A stretch of 64,000 bases of DNA from Terriglobia bacterium. Lineage in GTDB: Bacteria; Acidobacteriota; Terriglobia; Terriglobales; Acidobacteriaceae. A model generated the notes under the pieces. The model was given only the letters and a program-made list of their open reading frames with translations, searched no databases and was not told the DNA's origin. How positions within the stretch are numbered: the first letter of the stretch is position 1; each line of letters starts with the position of its first letter. The DNA lies in the NCBI GenBank assembly GCA_020073385.1, contig JAIQFH010000020.1, positions 1-64,000 on the forward strand, read 5' to 3'. A program made the position numbers and the translations under genes. Of the stretch, positions 31,703-40,517 are shown one piece after another.

Positions 31703-32560
31703 ATGTGGCCGTTTGCTATGCTCCCCATTCGCCACTCTTTATATCAGGTCGCGCTCTTCTTCGTTCTGTCGGTCTTCTCAATTTCCATTTTGCAGGCAGG
31801 ACAAAATCTCCCTTCAAGCCATAACTCACAGCCGGCTACCGCGACGGGTCGAACTACTTTTAACTCTTCCTGCGCAGGATGTCACGGCCTGGATGGCACT
31901 GGCAGCGACAAAGCTGTCAACATTTCAGGGAGTGCCAGAGCGCGGCATCTCTCCGATGCCCAACTCTCGAGCATCATTTCAAACGGCCTGCCAGGAACGG
32001 GCATGCCCGCGTTTCACAGTCTTACTGCTAGACAGCTTCGCGCAGTAGTCGACTACCTGCGATCGCTGCAGGGCAAGGCGGAAGGACGCGTTCTTCCCGG
32101 CGACCCGAAACGCGGCAAAGGAATTTTCTTCGGCAAAGGTGATTGTTCCGCTTGCCACACCATTTCCGGCCAGGGTGGATTCCTCGGCCCCGATCTCACG
32201 GAACACGGAGCTACTTCGTCAGCGGACGCGATTCGCGATGAAATCGTAAGAGCACCGAGAGTGCCGCCGATAGGCTACCGGACGGCCGTTCTCACCACAG
32301 AAAGTGGTGAGCACATGGAGGGACTCGTTCGAAACGAAGACAACTTCTCCGTGCAGTTGCAAACCAAGGATGGGAGTTTCCATTTTTTCAAAAAGACCGA
32401 CCTACGGAGCTTTGATCGTCAGGATGGCTCCCTGATGCCAGCCGATTACCGCAACCGCCTCAGTGAAGGCGAACTGAATGATCTGGCCAGCTATCTGATG
32501 ACCACTCCATCGCCCAACAAAGCCGCGCCTCCTCGTAAGAAAGTCGACGACTACGAATGA
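31703..32560 (+). CDS. Dihaem cytochrome c with C-terminal extension
   Basis: A 285-residue exported electron-transfer protein. Signal helix near residues 13-34 (VALFFVLSVFSISILQAG). Two c-type haem motifs: CAGCH (near 56) with Met ligand candidates in GTGMPAFHSL, and CSACH (near 152) in KGIFFGKGDCSACHTISGQG. The part after about residue 175 has SADAIRDEIVRAPRVPPIGY and a small beta-domain (GEHMEGLVRNEDNFSVQLQT), a form found in haem-binding domains of secreted acidobacterial and planctomycete proteins. The start could also be ATG 31718. Its stop overlaps the SMP-30 gene start (ATGA). It could accept electrons from the PQQ enzyme nearby. Confidence 0.85.
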   Translation: MWPFAMLPIRHSLYQVALFFVLSVFSISILQAGQNLPSSHNSQPATATGRTTFNSSCAGCHGLDGTGSDKAVNISGSARARHLSDAQLSSIISNGLPGTGMPAFHSLTARQLRAVVDYLRSLQGKAEGRVLPGDPKRGKGIFFGKGDCSACHTISGQGGFLGPDLTEHGATSSADAIRDEIVRAPRVPPIGYRTAVLTTESGEHMEGLVRNEDNFSVQLQTKDGSFHFFKKTDLRSFDRQDGSLMPADYRNRLSEGELNDLASYLMTTPSPNKAAPPRKKVDDYE

Positions 32561-33519
32561 AAATTCGGTCTGCTCTCTGCCTCGCTTCTTTAGCCGCATT
32601 CCTCTCATCCGCAATTGCTTCAGCACAGGAAAAACGCGGCTTCAGACTCGAGCCCCTCTCTCCTAAATTTGCTGGGCTTATCGGCAGTGATGCAAAACTG
32701 GAAACCATTGCCACCGGCTTCGGATTCACGGAAGGGCCGATGTGGGATCCGTCGGGGTTTCTCTACGTCAGCGACGAGACGCTAAACAAGATTTTCCGTG
32801 TTTATCCGGACGGCAAGAAAGAAGAAGTCATCGCACTGGGCGACCCGGACGGAAATACTTTCGACCGCCGGCACCGCTTGATCGACTGCGCCAGCGTGTT
32901 GAGAGCCATCATCGAAGTAACTCCAGACGGAAAATACAAAGTGCTGGCCGATCGCTACGAGGGAAAGCGTCTCAATAGCCCGAACGACGTCATCGTCGGG
33001 CCGGATGGCGCGCTCTATTTCACCGATCCCACGCTCGACCTGGTCGCAGGAGAGAAGCAGGAAATTCCGTTTCAGGGGGTCTACCGGCTGGACGACGCCG
33101 GAAACCTGCGCTTGCTAACGCGGGACATGGGGCAACCCAATGGATTAGCTTTCTCTCCCGATGGCAAAAATTTCTACGTGGACGATGACGAGAAGCGAAA
33201 TATCCGCGTCTACGACGTGGCGGCCGACGGAACGCTTAGCCATGGCCGGATTTTCGGCGAAGAGCCTGGAGGCAAGGGCGACGGCGTCCCGGACGGAATC
33301 AAGGTGGATGACAAAGGCAATCTCTTCGTGACAGGCCCCAAGGGCATCTGGGTGTGGGACGCCAACGGAAATCACCTGGGCACGATCGTGATGCCCGAAC
33401 AGCCTGCCAACCTGACTTGGGGCGATGCGCAATACGACACCCTTTACATCACAGCGACGACATCGGTGTACAGGCTCCGAACCAAGACCAAGGGCTTCGT
33501 TCCTTATCTTCAACACTAA
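32557..33519 (+). CDS. Secreted SMP-30/gluconolactonase
   Basis: A 320-residue six-bladed beta-propeller lactonase with a Sec signal (MKIRSALCLASLAAFLSSAI..ASAQ). Metal ligands of the family are visible: Glu in GFTEGPMWDPSG (near residue 59), Asn in RLNSPNDVIVGPDGALYFTD (near 148), Asn in GQPNGLAFSPDG (near 197), and Asp in VPDGIKVDDKGNLFVTGP (near 248). All four are in place, so it is probably active and opens sugar lactones to aldonic acids. Coupled to the cytochrome gene by 4-bp overlap. Confidence 0.92.
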   Translation: MKIRSALCLASLAAFLSSAIASAQEKRGFRLEPLSPKFAGLIGSDAKLETIATGFGFTEGPMWDPSGFLYVSDETLNKIFRVYPDGKKEEVIALGDPDGNTFDRRHRLIDCASVLRAIIEVTPDGKYKVLADRYEGKRLNSPNDVIVGPDGALYFTDPTLDLVAGEKQEIPFQGVYRLDDAGNLRLLTRDMGQPNGLAFSPDGKNFYVDDDEKRNIRVYDVAADGTLSHGRIFGEEPGGKGDGVPDGIKVDDKGNLFVTGPKGIWVWDANGNHLGTIVMPEQPANLTWGDAQYDTLYITATTSVYRLRTKTKGFVPYLQH

Positions 33520-33531
33520 TCGTGCCACTAC

Positions 33532-35166
33532 TCAGTGCGATAGCGCGAAGCTGAACACGTCGCTCCCAGCGGCGATTGCCACGTACTGAACTCCATTAAC
33601 CGCATAGGTCATGGGAGACGCGGTGAATGACTGGCCGGTGTTGAAGTGCCACAGAGGCTGTCCCGTCTCTGCGTCGACCGCTTCGAAGGACTCGGCATCG
33701 TCAGCGAAGAAGACGAGCCCACCCGCTGTGGTAAGCGTTCCTCCCCACGAGTTGCCATGACCCGCCTGCGGATACTGCCAGACCTTTTTCCCATCCGAAG
33801 GAGAGAGCGCCAAGAGAATTTTCTTTGAGTCTTCGCCCACAGGATGCTTAGTGCCAGTTCCGTAGAAAGTTTCTCCTAGAGTGAAAGGCTTCGGCTTCGA
33901 AAAGTAAAGATTGCAGTTTTCGAGAGCCATCACATAGAAGAGGCCGGTGTTCGGATTGTAAGAAGGCGAAAACCAGTTCGTCGCACCGACAATGCCGGGA
34001 CAGATGTGCGTGCCCTCTTTGGTCGGGATAAGTCCAGAAAGCGCCGGACGGCCGGAGGCATCAATCCCAGTAGCCCAGGTCAACTTCTCCACAAACGGAG
34101 TCGCCCGCAGAAACTTGCCATCCGTTCTGTCGAGCACATAAAAGAAACCATTGCGGTCGGTCTGGAGAAGCAGATGACGCACAGCCCCGTTCTCTTCCTT
34201 GTCGACCAATACCGGCGTTTCGTTGGCGTCATAGTCATACACGTCGTGCGGAGTGAACTGGAAATACCACTTCAACTTCCCGGTATCGGGATCGATGGCA
34301 AGGACGCAGGCGGTGTAAAGGTCGTCGCCCGGCCGCGAGCTTCCATCGAAATCGGGTGCCGCATTACTGGTGGTCCAATACACAGTGTCGAGCGCCGGAT
34401 CGTAAGTTCCAGGCATCCAGGTCGTGGCGCCGCCATGCAAGTACAAATCACCTGGCCAGCTAGCCGAGCCAAATTCTCCCGGGCCGGGGATCGTCCACAA
34501 ACGCCACTTCAGAGTTCCCTTCTTCGCATCGTAGGCCGCGACAAACCCGCGCACTCCGGAATCTCCACCCGATGTGCCCACGATTACTTCGTCTTTGACA
34601 ATGAGAGGTGCGCTCGTCGCGCCGTACTGTTTGACCTTGTCCGCGTATTCGACGTCCCAGAGCAGGTTCCCCGAGCGGGCATCGAGGCAGAGCAGATGGG
34701 CATCGTCGGTTTCCGAATAAACGAACTCTTCCCACACTGCTACACCGCGACTCTTATGGGCTGCGGCATCATCGAGCAGTCCGGAACTTACGGGCCGGGA
34801 ATAGTGCCACAAAGTTCGTCCGGTGCTGGCGTCAAGAGCAAAGACGTCATTGGCCGAAGTTACGTACATGACGCCGCGAATCACTACCGGCGTTACCTCA
34901 AGCTTCTGAGAATTGCCAGGATGGAAGACCCATGCCGCCCGTAGTTGGGCGACGTTAGAGCGGTTAATTTCACGCAAACTGCTGTAACGGCGCCCGGTGT
35001 AGTCTCCGTTATACGAAGGCCAGTTCTCGCCCACCGGCATTATCAGCAGATCGTCGGCAGTCACCTGCAGCGCGGAACTGGAGTTACCTGCCTGCTCCTC
35101 CCCGAACAACTCTTGCCCCGTAGAAACCAGGAGGAAAAGAATGATTGCTGCAGCGTGCCGTTTCAT
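33532..35166 (-). CDS. PQQ-dependent dehydrogenase (quinoprotein)
   Basis: A 544-residue periplasmic quinoprotein with a Sec signal (MKRHAAAIILFLLVSTGQELFG). The eight-bladed propeller is shown by W-motifs such as ALDASTGRTLWHYSRPV, CLDARSGNLLWDVEYADK and AIDPDTGKLKWYFQFTPHDV. The PQQ/Ca region VIVGTSGGDSGVRGFVAAYD and the catalytic-base region PHDVYDYDANETPVL are both present, but the vicinal Cys pair of methanol dehydrogenases is not. Substrates in this group include alcohols and sugars. It forms an operon with DUF4380 (1 bp gap) and meets the SMP-30 gene tail to tail. A PQQ synthesis gene is not seen. Confidence 0.88.
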   Translation of the reverse strand: MKRHAAAIILFLLVSTGQELFGEEQAGNSSSALQVTADDLLIMPVGENWPSYNGDYTGRRYSSLREINRSNVAQLRAAWVFHPGNSQKLEVTPVVIRGVMYVTSANDVFALDASTGRTLWHYSRPVSSGLLDDAAAHKSRGVAVWEEFVYSETDDAHLLCLDARSGNLLWDVEYADKVKQYGATSAPLIVKDEVIVGTSGGDSGVRGFVAAYDAKKGTLKWRLWTIPGPGEFGSASWPGDLYLHGGATTWMPGTYDPALDTVYWTTSNAAPDFDGSSRPGDDLYTACVLAIDPDTGKLKWYFQFTPHDVYDYDANETPVLVDKEENGAVRHLLLQTDRNGFFYVLDRTDGKFLRATPFVEKLTWATGIDASGRPALSGLIPTKEGTHICPGIVGATNWFSPSYNPNTGLFYVMALENCNLYFSKPKPFTLGETFYGTGTKHPVGEDSKKILLALSPSDGKKVWQYPQAGHGNSWGGTLTTAGGLVFFADDAESFEAVDAETGQPLWHFNTGQSFTASPMTYAVNGVQYVAIAAGSDVFSFALSH

Positions 35167-35167
35167 C

Positions 35168-36589
35168 TCAATGATTGTCCTGGCCAGTCAATTGAACCTC
35201 TTGCAGCGCGCCGCGGTCTATGCCGCTATCGTCTGAGAGGTGGAGCGACACCCGCGAAGTTTTTCCGGGCGAAGCAATCTCAGTCTCTAGTGACACTCGT
35301 TCGTTTGGGCTTACGTCGGCAACCGGAATCGCCGCCGCTGCGTGCCCGTGCTCATCGTAAACGCGGGCGACGATATGCCCCGAATAAAAAACTCCAAAGG
35401 ATCCCGAGAGGCCGATCTTGCCACCCTGAGTAGTCGTCGCTCTCAGTGGCTGAATCAGAATTCCCGCGTCGCTGACGCCGTGGAATTCGTTTCCGGATCG
35501 CGCGGGGAACCAGTCCGTCTCAAAACTACAGCTCTCCCCGGCACGCAAACGGCACATGGGGCTATTGAGCTCAGCTTCCAGGTAGTAGGGACTCGCATCC
35601 GGATCGGCACTCATCGACGGATTTCCATCACTGTTAAGTCTCATCTCCGGACCGTTTGTCCAGAAGATGACAGAAGCTTTTCCCGGATAAGGCTTGCTCG
35701 GTTCGTATTGAAAGCGCTCGACCATGGCGAACTGGCTGCTGCCGTCGACGACCGCCAGCCATCCGTCGGTCGAATCGAGCCACAATTCGGCAGCCATGTG
35801 AACGTAGTGGACGGTGAAGAGATCGTCATCTCTCACCCGCACCGCCGGATTTTCGGCCGGACCGAAGCGGACGTGGTAGCGGTTTAGATAGCTGCTCGAT
35901 CGGTTCGCCGGGGTGAACGTCCAGAAATCGTGGTTGATGTGTGCGGTCTGATCGGAACCCGCTGCGCCCGGAAGAGAAGTGTCGTACTGCGACACAGATT
36001 GCATCGACCACTCGAGAGTGTGGCCCGTAACGTTCTTCATCGACGCGTGAAATGCGATGTGCGGAGAATCAGCATCTAAACGGATCGTACGTGTAAATTG
36101 AATGCCGGTTTGCGGATCGGACGGACTCGTCAATTCGATTTCGCAGCGCTGCCCTTCCGAGACTTTCCTGAATGTATAGGGCCCGTCATCCAGCAGGTCC
36201 GAGTTTCCCACCCAATGCTGTTCATCGTTGTTTCCTTCAGGCAGGAGCCATAGTTTGTCGCCGCCGTAGTTGAACCACTGACTGGAACTTGGCGGAAAGT
36301 ACTTGCCGGCCAACTTGGGATTGACGAACAGGTACGCGTGCCCAGCAAAAGTGACCTGCATCAGGCGACCGCCATTCTGCGGCACAACAATCAACTGCAC
36401 CCATTTGTTCGAGAGCTGCTGCGCGTGCCATCCCTTATAGTCGACGGCCTCAACCCGGCAATCCGGATTCTTTGGCGGATTCGATTGGCCGAATGCCCGA
36501 GCGATATTCACTGTCGGCACCAAGGCCAGGGCAACGAGCACTGCACAGACGATTCGCATTCGATTCAACGGCACAGGATGGAGTGTCAT
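35168..36589 (-). CDS. Secreted DUF4380 protein
   Basis: A 473-residue exported protein with a Sec signal (MRIVCAVLVALALVPTVNIA, near residues 11-30) and the aldose-epimerase-like DUF4380 beta-sandwich: LIVVPQNGGRLMQVTFAGHA near residues 65-84, NYGGDKLWLLPEG near 107-119, and a second Ig-like part after about residue 340. Function unknown; related folds bind sugars. Start 36589 is used, with ATG 36559 as an alternative that starts right at the signal. First gene of an operon with the PQQ dehydrogenase, suggesting a sugar-binding or isomerising role for the dehydrogenase substrate (inferred). Confidence 0.75.
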   Translation of the reverse strand: MTLHPVPLNRMRIVCAVLVALALVPTVNIARAFGQSNPPKNPDCRVEAVDYKGWHAQQLSNKWVQLIVVPQNGGRLMQVTFAGHAYLFVNPKLAGKYFPPSSSQWFNYGGDKLWLLPEGNNDEQHWVGNSDLLDDGPYTFRKVSEGQRCEIELTSPSDPQTGIQFTRTIRLDADSPHIAFHASMKNVTGHTLEWSMQSVSQYDTSLPGAAGSDQTAHINHDFWTFTPANRSSSYLNRYHVRFGPAENPAVRVRDDDLFTVHYVHMAAELWLDSTDGWLAVVDGSSQFAMVERFQYEPSKPYPGKASVIFWTNGPEMRLNSDGNPSMSADPDASPYYLEAELNSPMCRLRAGESCSFETDWFPARSGNEFHGVSDAGILIQPLRATTTQGGKIGLSGSFGVFYSGHIVARVYDEHGHAAAAIPVADVSPNERVSLETEIASPGKTSRVSLHLSDDSGIDRGALQEVQLTGQDNH

Positions 36590-36691
36590 GATTGTTCGTC
36601 CGCGAGCCAACGGCTGCGGCGATTGAGAGTAGCATGCAACCCCACCCCCAAAATTCGTTCCTCGATCTAAACGAAATGAATCCTAATAAAA

Positions 36692-36703
36692 CGAAAGATT
36701 TCG
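36692..36703. promoter_or_regulatory. Small inverted repeat in the divergent DUF4380/cupin promoter region
   Basis: CGAAAGATTTCG followed by ATTTG, in an AT-rich stretch between the two divergent genes. It is loosely similar to the 14-bp motif at 30732 and 40285, so it may be a weak site of the same regulator. Confidence 0.3.
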
Positions 36704-36757
36704 ATTTGCGTCAAGAAGATTCTGTGGTATACCAGCGTTCACGCGCAGGCACCAAGT

Positions 36758-37651
36758 GTGAGCACCTTCAAATCAAGAATGTCCGAAACCCTGGTGTTCT
36801 TAGTGTTACTGAACCCAGCCAATCTGCTGGCTCAGGATCGAACCGTCGACCCAACTTGGCTGCATCGGTTCGTTCCGCGCTTGAGCGAGGCCAAAGCTGA
36901 TTTTTCCTCTTCGACCTGCCACTACAAGCCAATTTTCGGCGCAGGCGACGCTGACAATCGCATTCTGAGAAGCGTTTCTCATTTTGGTGAAGTTACCGTG
37001 GAAGCCCACGGCAATTGCCAAAGCGTCGTCCACGATCGCGAGGAAGAACTCTATTTTGTTCTCCAGGGTACAGGCAGCCTGCAGTACGGAGACGGCACCA
37101 ATCCCCTGCGCGCGAATGACTTCACCTACCTGGCTCCGGGTGCGAAGTTTGCTTTGGCCAACAATTCAGACCAGCCGTTACGGGTCCTGGTGATGGGATT
37201 CAAGATTCCCACCCGTGTCACGCTTAGCCCGCCGCCTCAACACGCCAAAGTTGTGAACCTGGAAGATGTAAAAGAAGAGCCCGTGCAAGGTCATCCGACC
37301 TCAGTTTTGTACAAACTGCTGGTCGGTCCGCGCAGCGGAAAGCGCGATGCCATCGATGACGCGTACGTGATCACGAGTTTTTTCTGGATGGACTTCGCCC
37401 CGGGAGGAACAAACTTCCCGCACCATCACGAGACGGCAGAAGAAATTTATCTAGTGGTTGATGGGGAGGGAGAAATGGTCGCTGGAAGCGGAATGGATGG
37501 ACTTGAAGGCCGCTTTCCCGCCAAGGCCGGGGATGCTTACTATTTCCGCCCGAACTGCACTGTCGGTTTTTACAACCAGGATAAGCCGGGATCGAAGGCC
37601 CACATTCTCGCGGTACGGTCACGTATTCCTCTTAGCAACGAGGAAGACTAG
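36758..37651 (+). CDS. Secreted double-cupin protein
   Basis: A 297-residue bicupin with a signal peptide (about residues 9-25). Cupin 1 at about residues 75-150 (HDREEELYFVLQGTGSLQYG) and cupin 2 at about 205-285 (APGGTNFPHHHETAEEIYLV). Cupin 2 has the full metal set HHH..E plus a later His or Asn region; cupin 1 has only H..E so may not bind metal. The GTG at 36758 gives a positively charged n-region; ATG 36779 is the alternative. Such bicupins include isomerases and dioxygenases. It precedes the second PLP gene by 68 bp and is probably co-transcribed. Confidence 0.8.
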   Translation: MSTFKSRMSETLVFLVLLNPANLLAQDRTVDPTWLHRFVPRLSEAKADFSSSTCHYKPIFGAGDADNRILRSVSHFGEVTVEAHGNCQSVVHDREEELYFVLQGTGSLQYGDGTNPLRANDFTYLAPGAKFALANNSDQPLRVLVMGFKIPTRVTLSPPPQHAKVVNLEDVKEEPVQGHPTSVLYKLLVGPRSGKRDAIDDAYVITSFFWMDFAPGGTNFPHHHETAEEIYLVVDGEGEMVAGSGMDGLEGRFPAKAGDAYYFRPNCTVGFYNQDKPGSKAHILAVRSRIPLSNEED

Positions 37652-37719
37652 TAGGCAGCCGGGGATTCGCAGGAGATTGGTTGACGTTAGCATGAGGACT
37701 TTTCCATCAGGAGGCATTG

Positions 37720-39015
37720 ATGCCTATCCGGAACTCTAGCCGGAGATCATTCGTAAAACTGCTTGCGGCCACTCCGCTGCTTAGCCAGATCGCCGCGCGC
37801 GATCTGTACGCACAAGCCGCGTCCGCCGTCGGTCGCGACCCGCGCCAGAATGTCTACACCCGGCTTGGCGTGAAGACGGTGATCAATTGTCGCGGCACCT
37901 GGACTTATCTGAGCGGCTCGCTCGAATTCCCGGAAGTTCGCGAGGCCCAGGTGGAAGCGGCACAACATTTTGTGAACATGCTCGAGTTGCAGCGCGCCGT
38001 CGGCAAACGACTGTCCGAATTGACGGGCGCCGAGTCCGGCATCGTCACTTCCGGCGCTGCGGGCGCCATGGCCGCTGCCTCCGCCGGATGCATGGCCGGC
38101 ACCGACGACAAGTACATCTGGCAACTTCCCGACACGACTGGCTTGAAGCATGAAGTAATCATGGTCGGCGGACGCAGCGCGTTTGACAGCGCCATCCGGC
38201 TGACGGGGGCCAAACTGGTGCTCGTGTATTCCCCGGAAGAACTCGCCAACGCAATCAACGAAAATACGGCGATGATCTATACCACCGATCTCGGGGAGAA
38301 ACTCCAGAAGAGCTTGTCGATCGCGAAAGAACACAAGGTCCCGATGCTGCTCGACGACGCCGCCGGCATCCCGCCTGTCGACAATGCCAAACTTTACGCC
38401 AGGATGGGAATCGATCTCTACTGCTTTTCGGGCGGAAAGGGACTCCGGGGCCCACAGTGCAGCGGCCTTCTCCTTGGGCGCAAAGATCTGATCGAAGCGG
38501 CGCTGTTGAATTCCGCTCCTCGCGAAGGAGCCGTTTGCCGCCCCATGAAAGTGGGAAAAGAAGAAATCATCGGATGTCTCACTGCACTCGAGACATGGTT
38601 GAAGATCGACGACAAAAAGCTTTACGCCGAATGGAATGACCGCCTCGACCGCATTCGAAAGCTGGTGGAGACCGTGCCAGGGGTCAAGACAGACACATTC
38701 ATTCCAGAGGACGGCAACCGCTATCCCACGCTGAGGATCTACTGGGACCAGCAAAGTTGGCAATACAAGATCTCGGACTGCGTGCAGGAACTGCGCTCCG
38801 GAGATCCCGTCATCGAAGTGCTCGGAGCCGACAATCCCAGCTTGGTCAAGGCGGTTCGCGAGGGCAATCCGAATCCGAAGCCGAATCGGAAAGAACTCAA
38901 GGAGCCCGATCACATTGAACTTGTTTCGATGACTATCAAGCCGGGAGAAGAGATCATCGTTGGACAAAGGCTACGGGCCATCTTGGGCGCAGCGCAGAAG
39001 AAGGCAGCAGCGTAG
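37720..39015 (+). CDS. Tat-exported SelA/DgaE-like PLP enzyme, second copy
   Basis: A 431-residue PLP enzyme homologous to the one at 27996. The N-terminus has an almost ideal Tat motif SRRSFVK (residues 7-13), followed by a hydrophobic LLAATPLLSQIAARDLYAQA signal. Family marks: YTRLGVKTVINCRGTWTYLS near residue 46, IVTSGAAGAMAAASAG near 110, LLDDAAGIPPVDN near 209, and the Schiff-base lysine in CFSGGKGLRGPQCSGLLLGR near 230-249. It differs from copy one by an insert near residue 370 (GNPNPKPNRKELKEPD). AGGAGG lies 6 bp before the ATG. Followed 15 bp later by the triple RidA gene, repeating the PLP-RidA pairing. Confidence 0.87.
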   Translation: MPIRNSSRRSFVKLLAATPLLSQIAARDLYAQAASAVGRDPRQNVYTRLGVKTVINCRGTWTYLSGSLEFPEVREAQVEAAQHFVNMLELQRAVGKRLSELTGAESGIVTSGAAGAMAAASAGCMAGTDDKYIWQLPDTTGLKHEVIMVGGRSAFDSAIRLTGAKLVLVYSPEELANAINENTAMIYTTDLGEKLQKSLSIAKEHKVPMLLDDAAGIPPVDNAKLYARMGIDLYCFSGGKGLRGPQCSGLLLGRKDLIEAALLNSAPREGAVCRPMKVGKEEIIGCLTALETWLKIDDKKLYAEWNDRLDRIRKLVETVPGVKTDTFIPEDGNRYPTLRIYWDQQSWQYKISDCVQELRSGDPVIEVLGADNPSLVKAVREGNPNPKPNRKELKEPDHIELVSMTIKPGEEIIVGQRLRAILGAAQKKAAA

Positions 39016-39030
39016 ATACGCGAGATCGTT

Positions 39031-40287
39031 TTGAGAATTCTCAGCCCACAACTCGGTTTACGAATCCTTGCCGCGCTATTGCTCTGCTCGACGCTCGCAG
39101 CACAGGATCACATTCGCGCCGTCGTTCCCGCACAGGCGGGCGTTCTCGCGAATCGCTTCTACTCGCCGGGTGTTGACGCTGGTGATTACCTCTATGTCTC
39201 GGGGCAGGGACCTCGGAAACCGGACGGCAGCCTGCCCGCAAATTTTCACGACCAGGTCAGGCAGGTCCTCGACAACGTTCAGGCAATCGTAAAATCTGCC
39301 GGTTTGAGTATGGACCATGTCGTCTACATGCAGGTCTACCTGGAAGACATGACCAAGTACGCCGAGGCAAAGAAGGCAATTTCTGAATATTTCGGAAAGT
39401 CTCAACCGGCGCAAGCTGTGCTGGGCGTTGCCCGCACTCCCAACTCACCGATTGAGATCAACGCAGTTGCCGTGAGGAGCCTTGAGAAAAAGAAACCGAT
39501 CTATCCGGCCAATTACAAATCGGACGATCCTGCTCCTCCGGGAATGCTGACTCATGATCGGTTGTTCGTATCCAGCATGACCGGCGCCGATCCTGCGAGC
39601 GGAAAAATTCCCGATGACCCGGCATCCCAGGTAGACCTCGCGCTCGATCGCATGGAAGCCGTAGTCAAGGCCGCGGGTCTCGAACTCAAAAACATGGTTT
39701 TCGTGAATCCGTATTTGACCACCGAGATTCCGACGCGCCTGATGAATGAGCACTATGCAAAGCGGTTTGAGTTCGGGAACACTCCGGCGCGCGCCACAAT
39801 CGAAGTGTCAAGCCTGCCCGGTGGCGCCCACATCGAGTACACAGGTGTAGCCGTGCGCGATCTCACACAAAGAAAAGCGGTGCGCCCGAAGAACATGCCT
39901 CCGAGCCCCACTGCGAGCCCGTGTGTTTTCGCCGGAGATACTCTGTACTGCTCCGCCAAAGACGGTTTTATTCCCGGGCCGCACGGCGGAGTTTACGCCA
40001 CCAGCACGCAGCATCAACTTCGCCAGACGATGCGCAATCAACTCGACAACCTGGAAGAAGCCGGTATGAACTTCGATCAGGTGGTAGCCACAAACGTCTA
40101 TCTCGACAATCTGTCCGAGTTATCGGCATTCGACGAAGTGTATGCGCAATATTTCGGCTCCGTGCCGCCGGCGCGAACGACGGTCCAGCAAATCGCACCG
40201 ACCGAACGCAAAGCCGACAAGGATGATCACTTCCCGGGACTGGAACAGGTCTCGCTGATTGCGGTGCGCAATCGAGGTGGCCATTGA
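39031..40287 (+). CDS. Secreted protein with three tandem RidA domains
   Basis: A 418-residue exported protein with a Sec signal (LGLRILAALLLCSTLAAQ) and three YjgF/RidA domains. Domain 1 is about residues 40-150 (GDYLYVSGQGPRKPDGSL .. SPIEINAVAV), domain 2 about 165-280 (HDRLFVSSMTGADPASGKIP .. ARATIEVSSLPGGAHIEYTG), domain 3 about 300-415 (GDTLYCSAKDGF .. ARTTVQQIAP). RidA proteins normally are homotrimers of a single domain, so one chain could form a whole trimer. The active-site Arg is present as ARA in domain 2 and ART in domain 3; domain 1 has AQA instead, so its site may be inactive. TTG start. Confidence 0.85.
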   Translation: MRILSPQLGLRILAALLLCSTLAAQDHIRAVVPAQAGVLANRFYSPGVDAGDYLYVSGQGPRKPDGSLPANFHDQVRQVLDNVQAIVKSAGLSMDHVVYMQVYLEDMTKYAEAKKAISEYFGKSQPAQAVLGVARTPNSPIEINAVAVRSLEKKKPIYPANYKSDDPAPPGMLTHDRLFVSSMTGADPASGKIPDDPASQVDLALDRMEAVVKAAGLELKNMVFVNPYLTTEIPTRLMNEHYAKRFEFGNTPARATIEVSSLPGGAHIEYTGVAVRDLTQRKAVRPKNMPPSPTASPCVFAGDTLYCSAKDGFIPGPHGGVYATSTQHQLRQTMRNQLDNLEEAGMNFDQVVATNVYLDNLSELSAFDEVYAQYFGSVPPARTTVQQIAPTERKADKDDHFPGLEQVSLIAVRNRGGH

Positions 40288-40298
40288 AAATCGATTTT
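40285..40298. promoter_or_regulatory. 14-bp palindromic motif before the TonB receptor gene
   Basis: TGAAAATCGATTTT, identical to 30732-30745, at the end of the triple RidA gene and 45 bp upstream of the -35 box below. Confidence 0.55.
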
Positions 40299-40342
40299 GC
40301 AATATCTGCACTATGACCAGCGGACCAGGATCAATTCCGTGC

Positions 40343-40372
40343 TTGACAGATTTCCATGCAGTGGAATATGTT
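40343..40372 (+). promoter_or_regulatory. Promoter of the TonB receptor gene
   Basis: TTGACA (40343-40348), 18 bases, TATGTT (40367-40372). Inside the spacer lies TTCCA-TGCAG-TGGAA, an inverted repeat typical of regulator sites. The leader to the start codon is about 140 bases. Confidence 0.55.
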
Positions 40373-40517
40373 TTCGCGCCATGGGAGTGGTGTTCGTGTC
40401 GCGCTGAGTCTGCCTCGACGTAGGAAACAGGCCCGTGCGAATCTGTAGATGGGGCTCCTCAAAATTTAGTGTGCTGGGCAGACGGTCGAAGCAGGCCGCC
40501 GCCCCGGGAGATGGGTC

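Noticed and set aside
37747-38967. A 406-codon minus-strand frame opposite the second PLP gene
   Set aside because: Shadow of a clear SelA-like gene; composition (His, Asp, Arg-rich) is typical of antisense reading.
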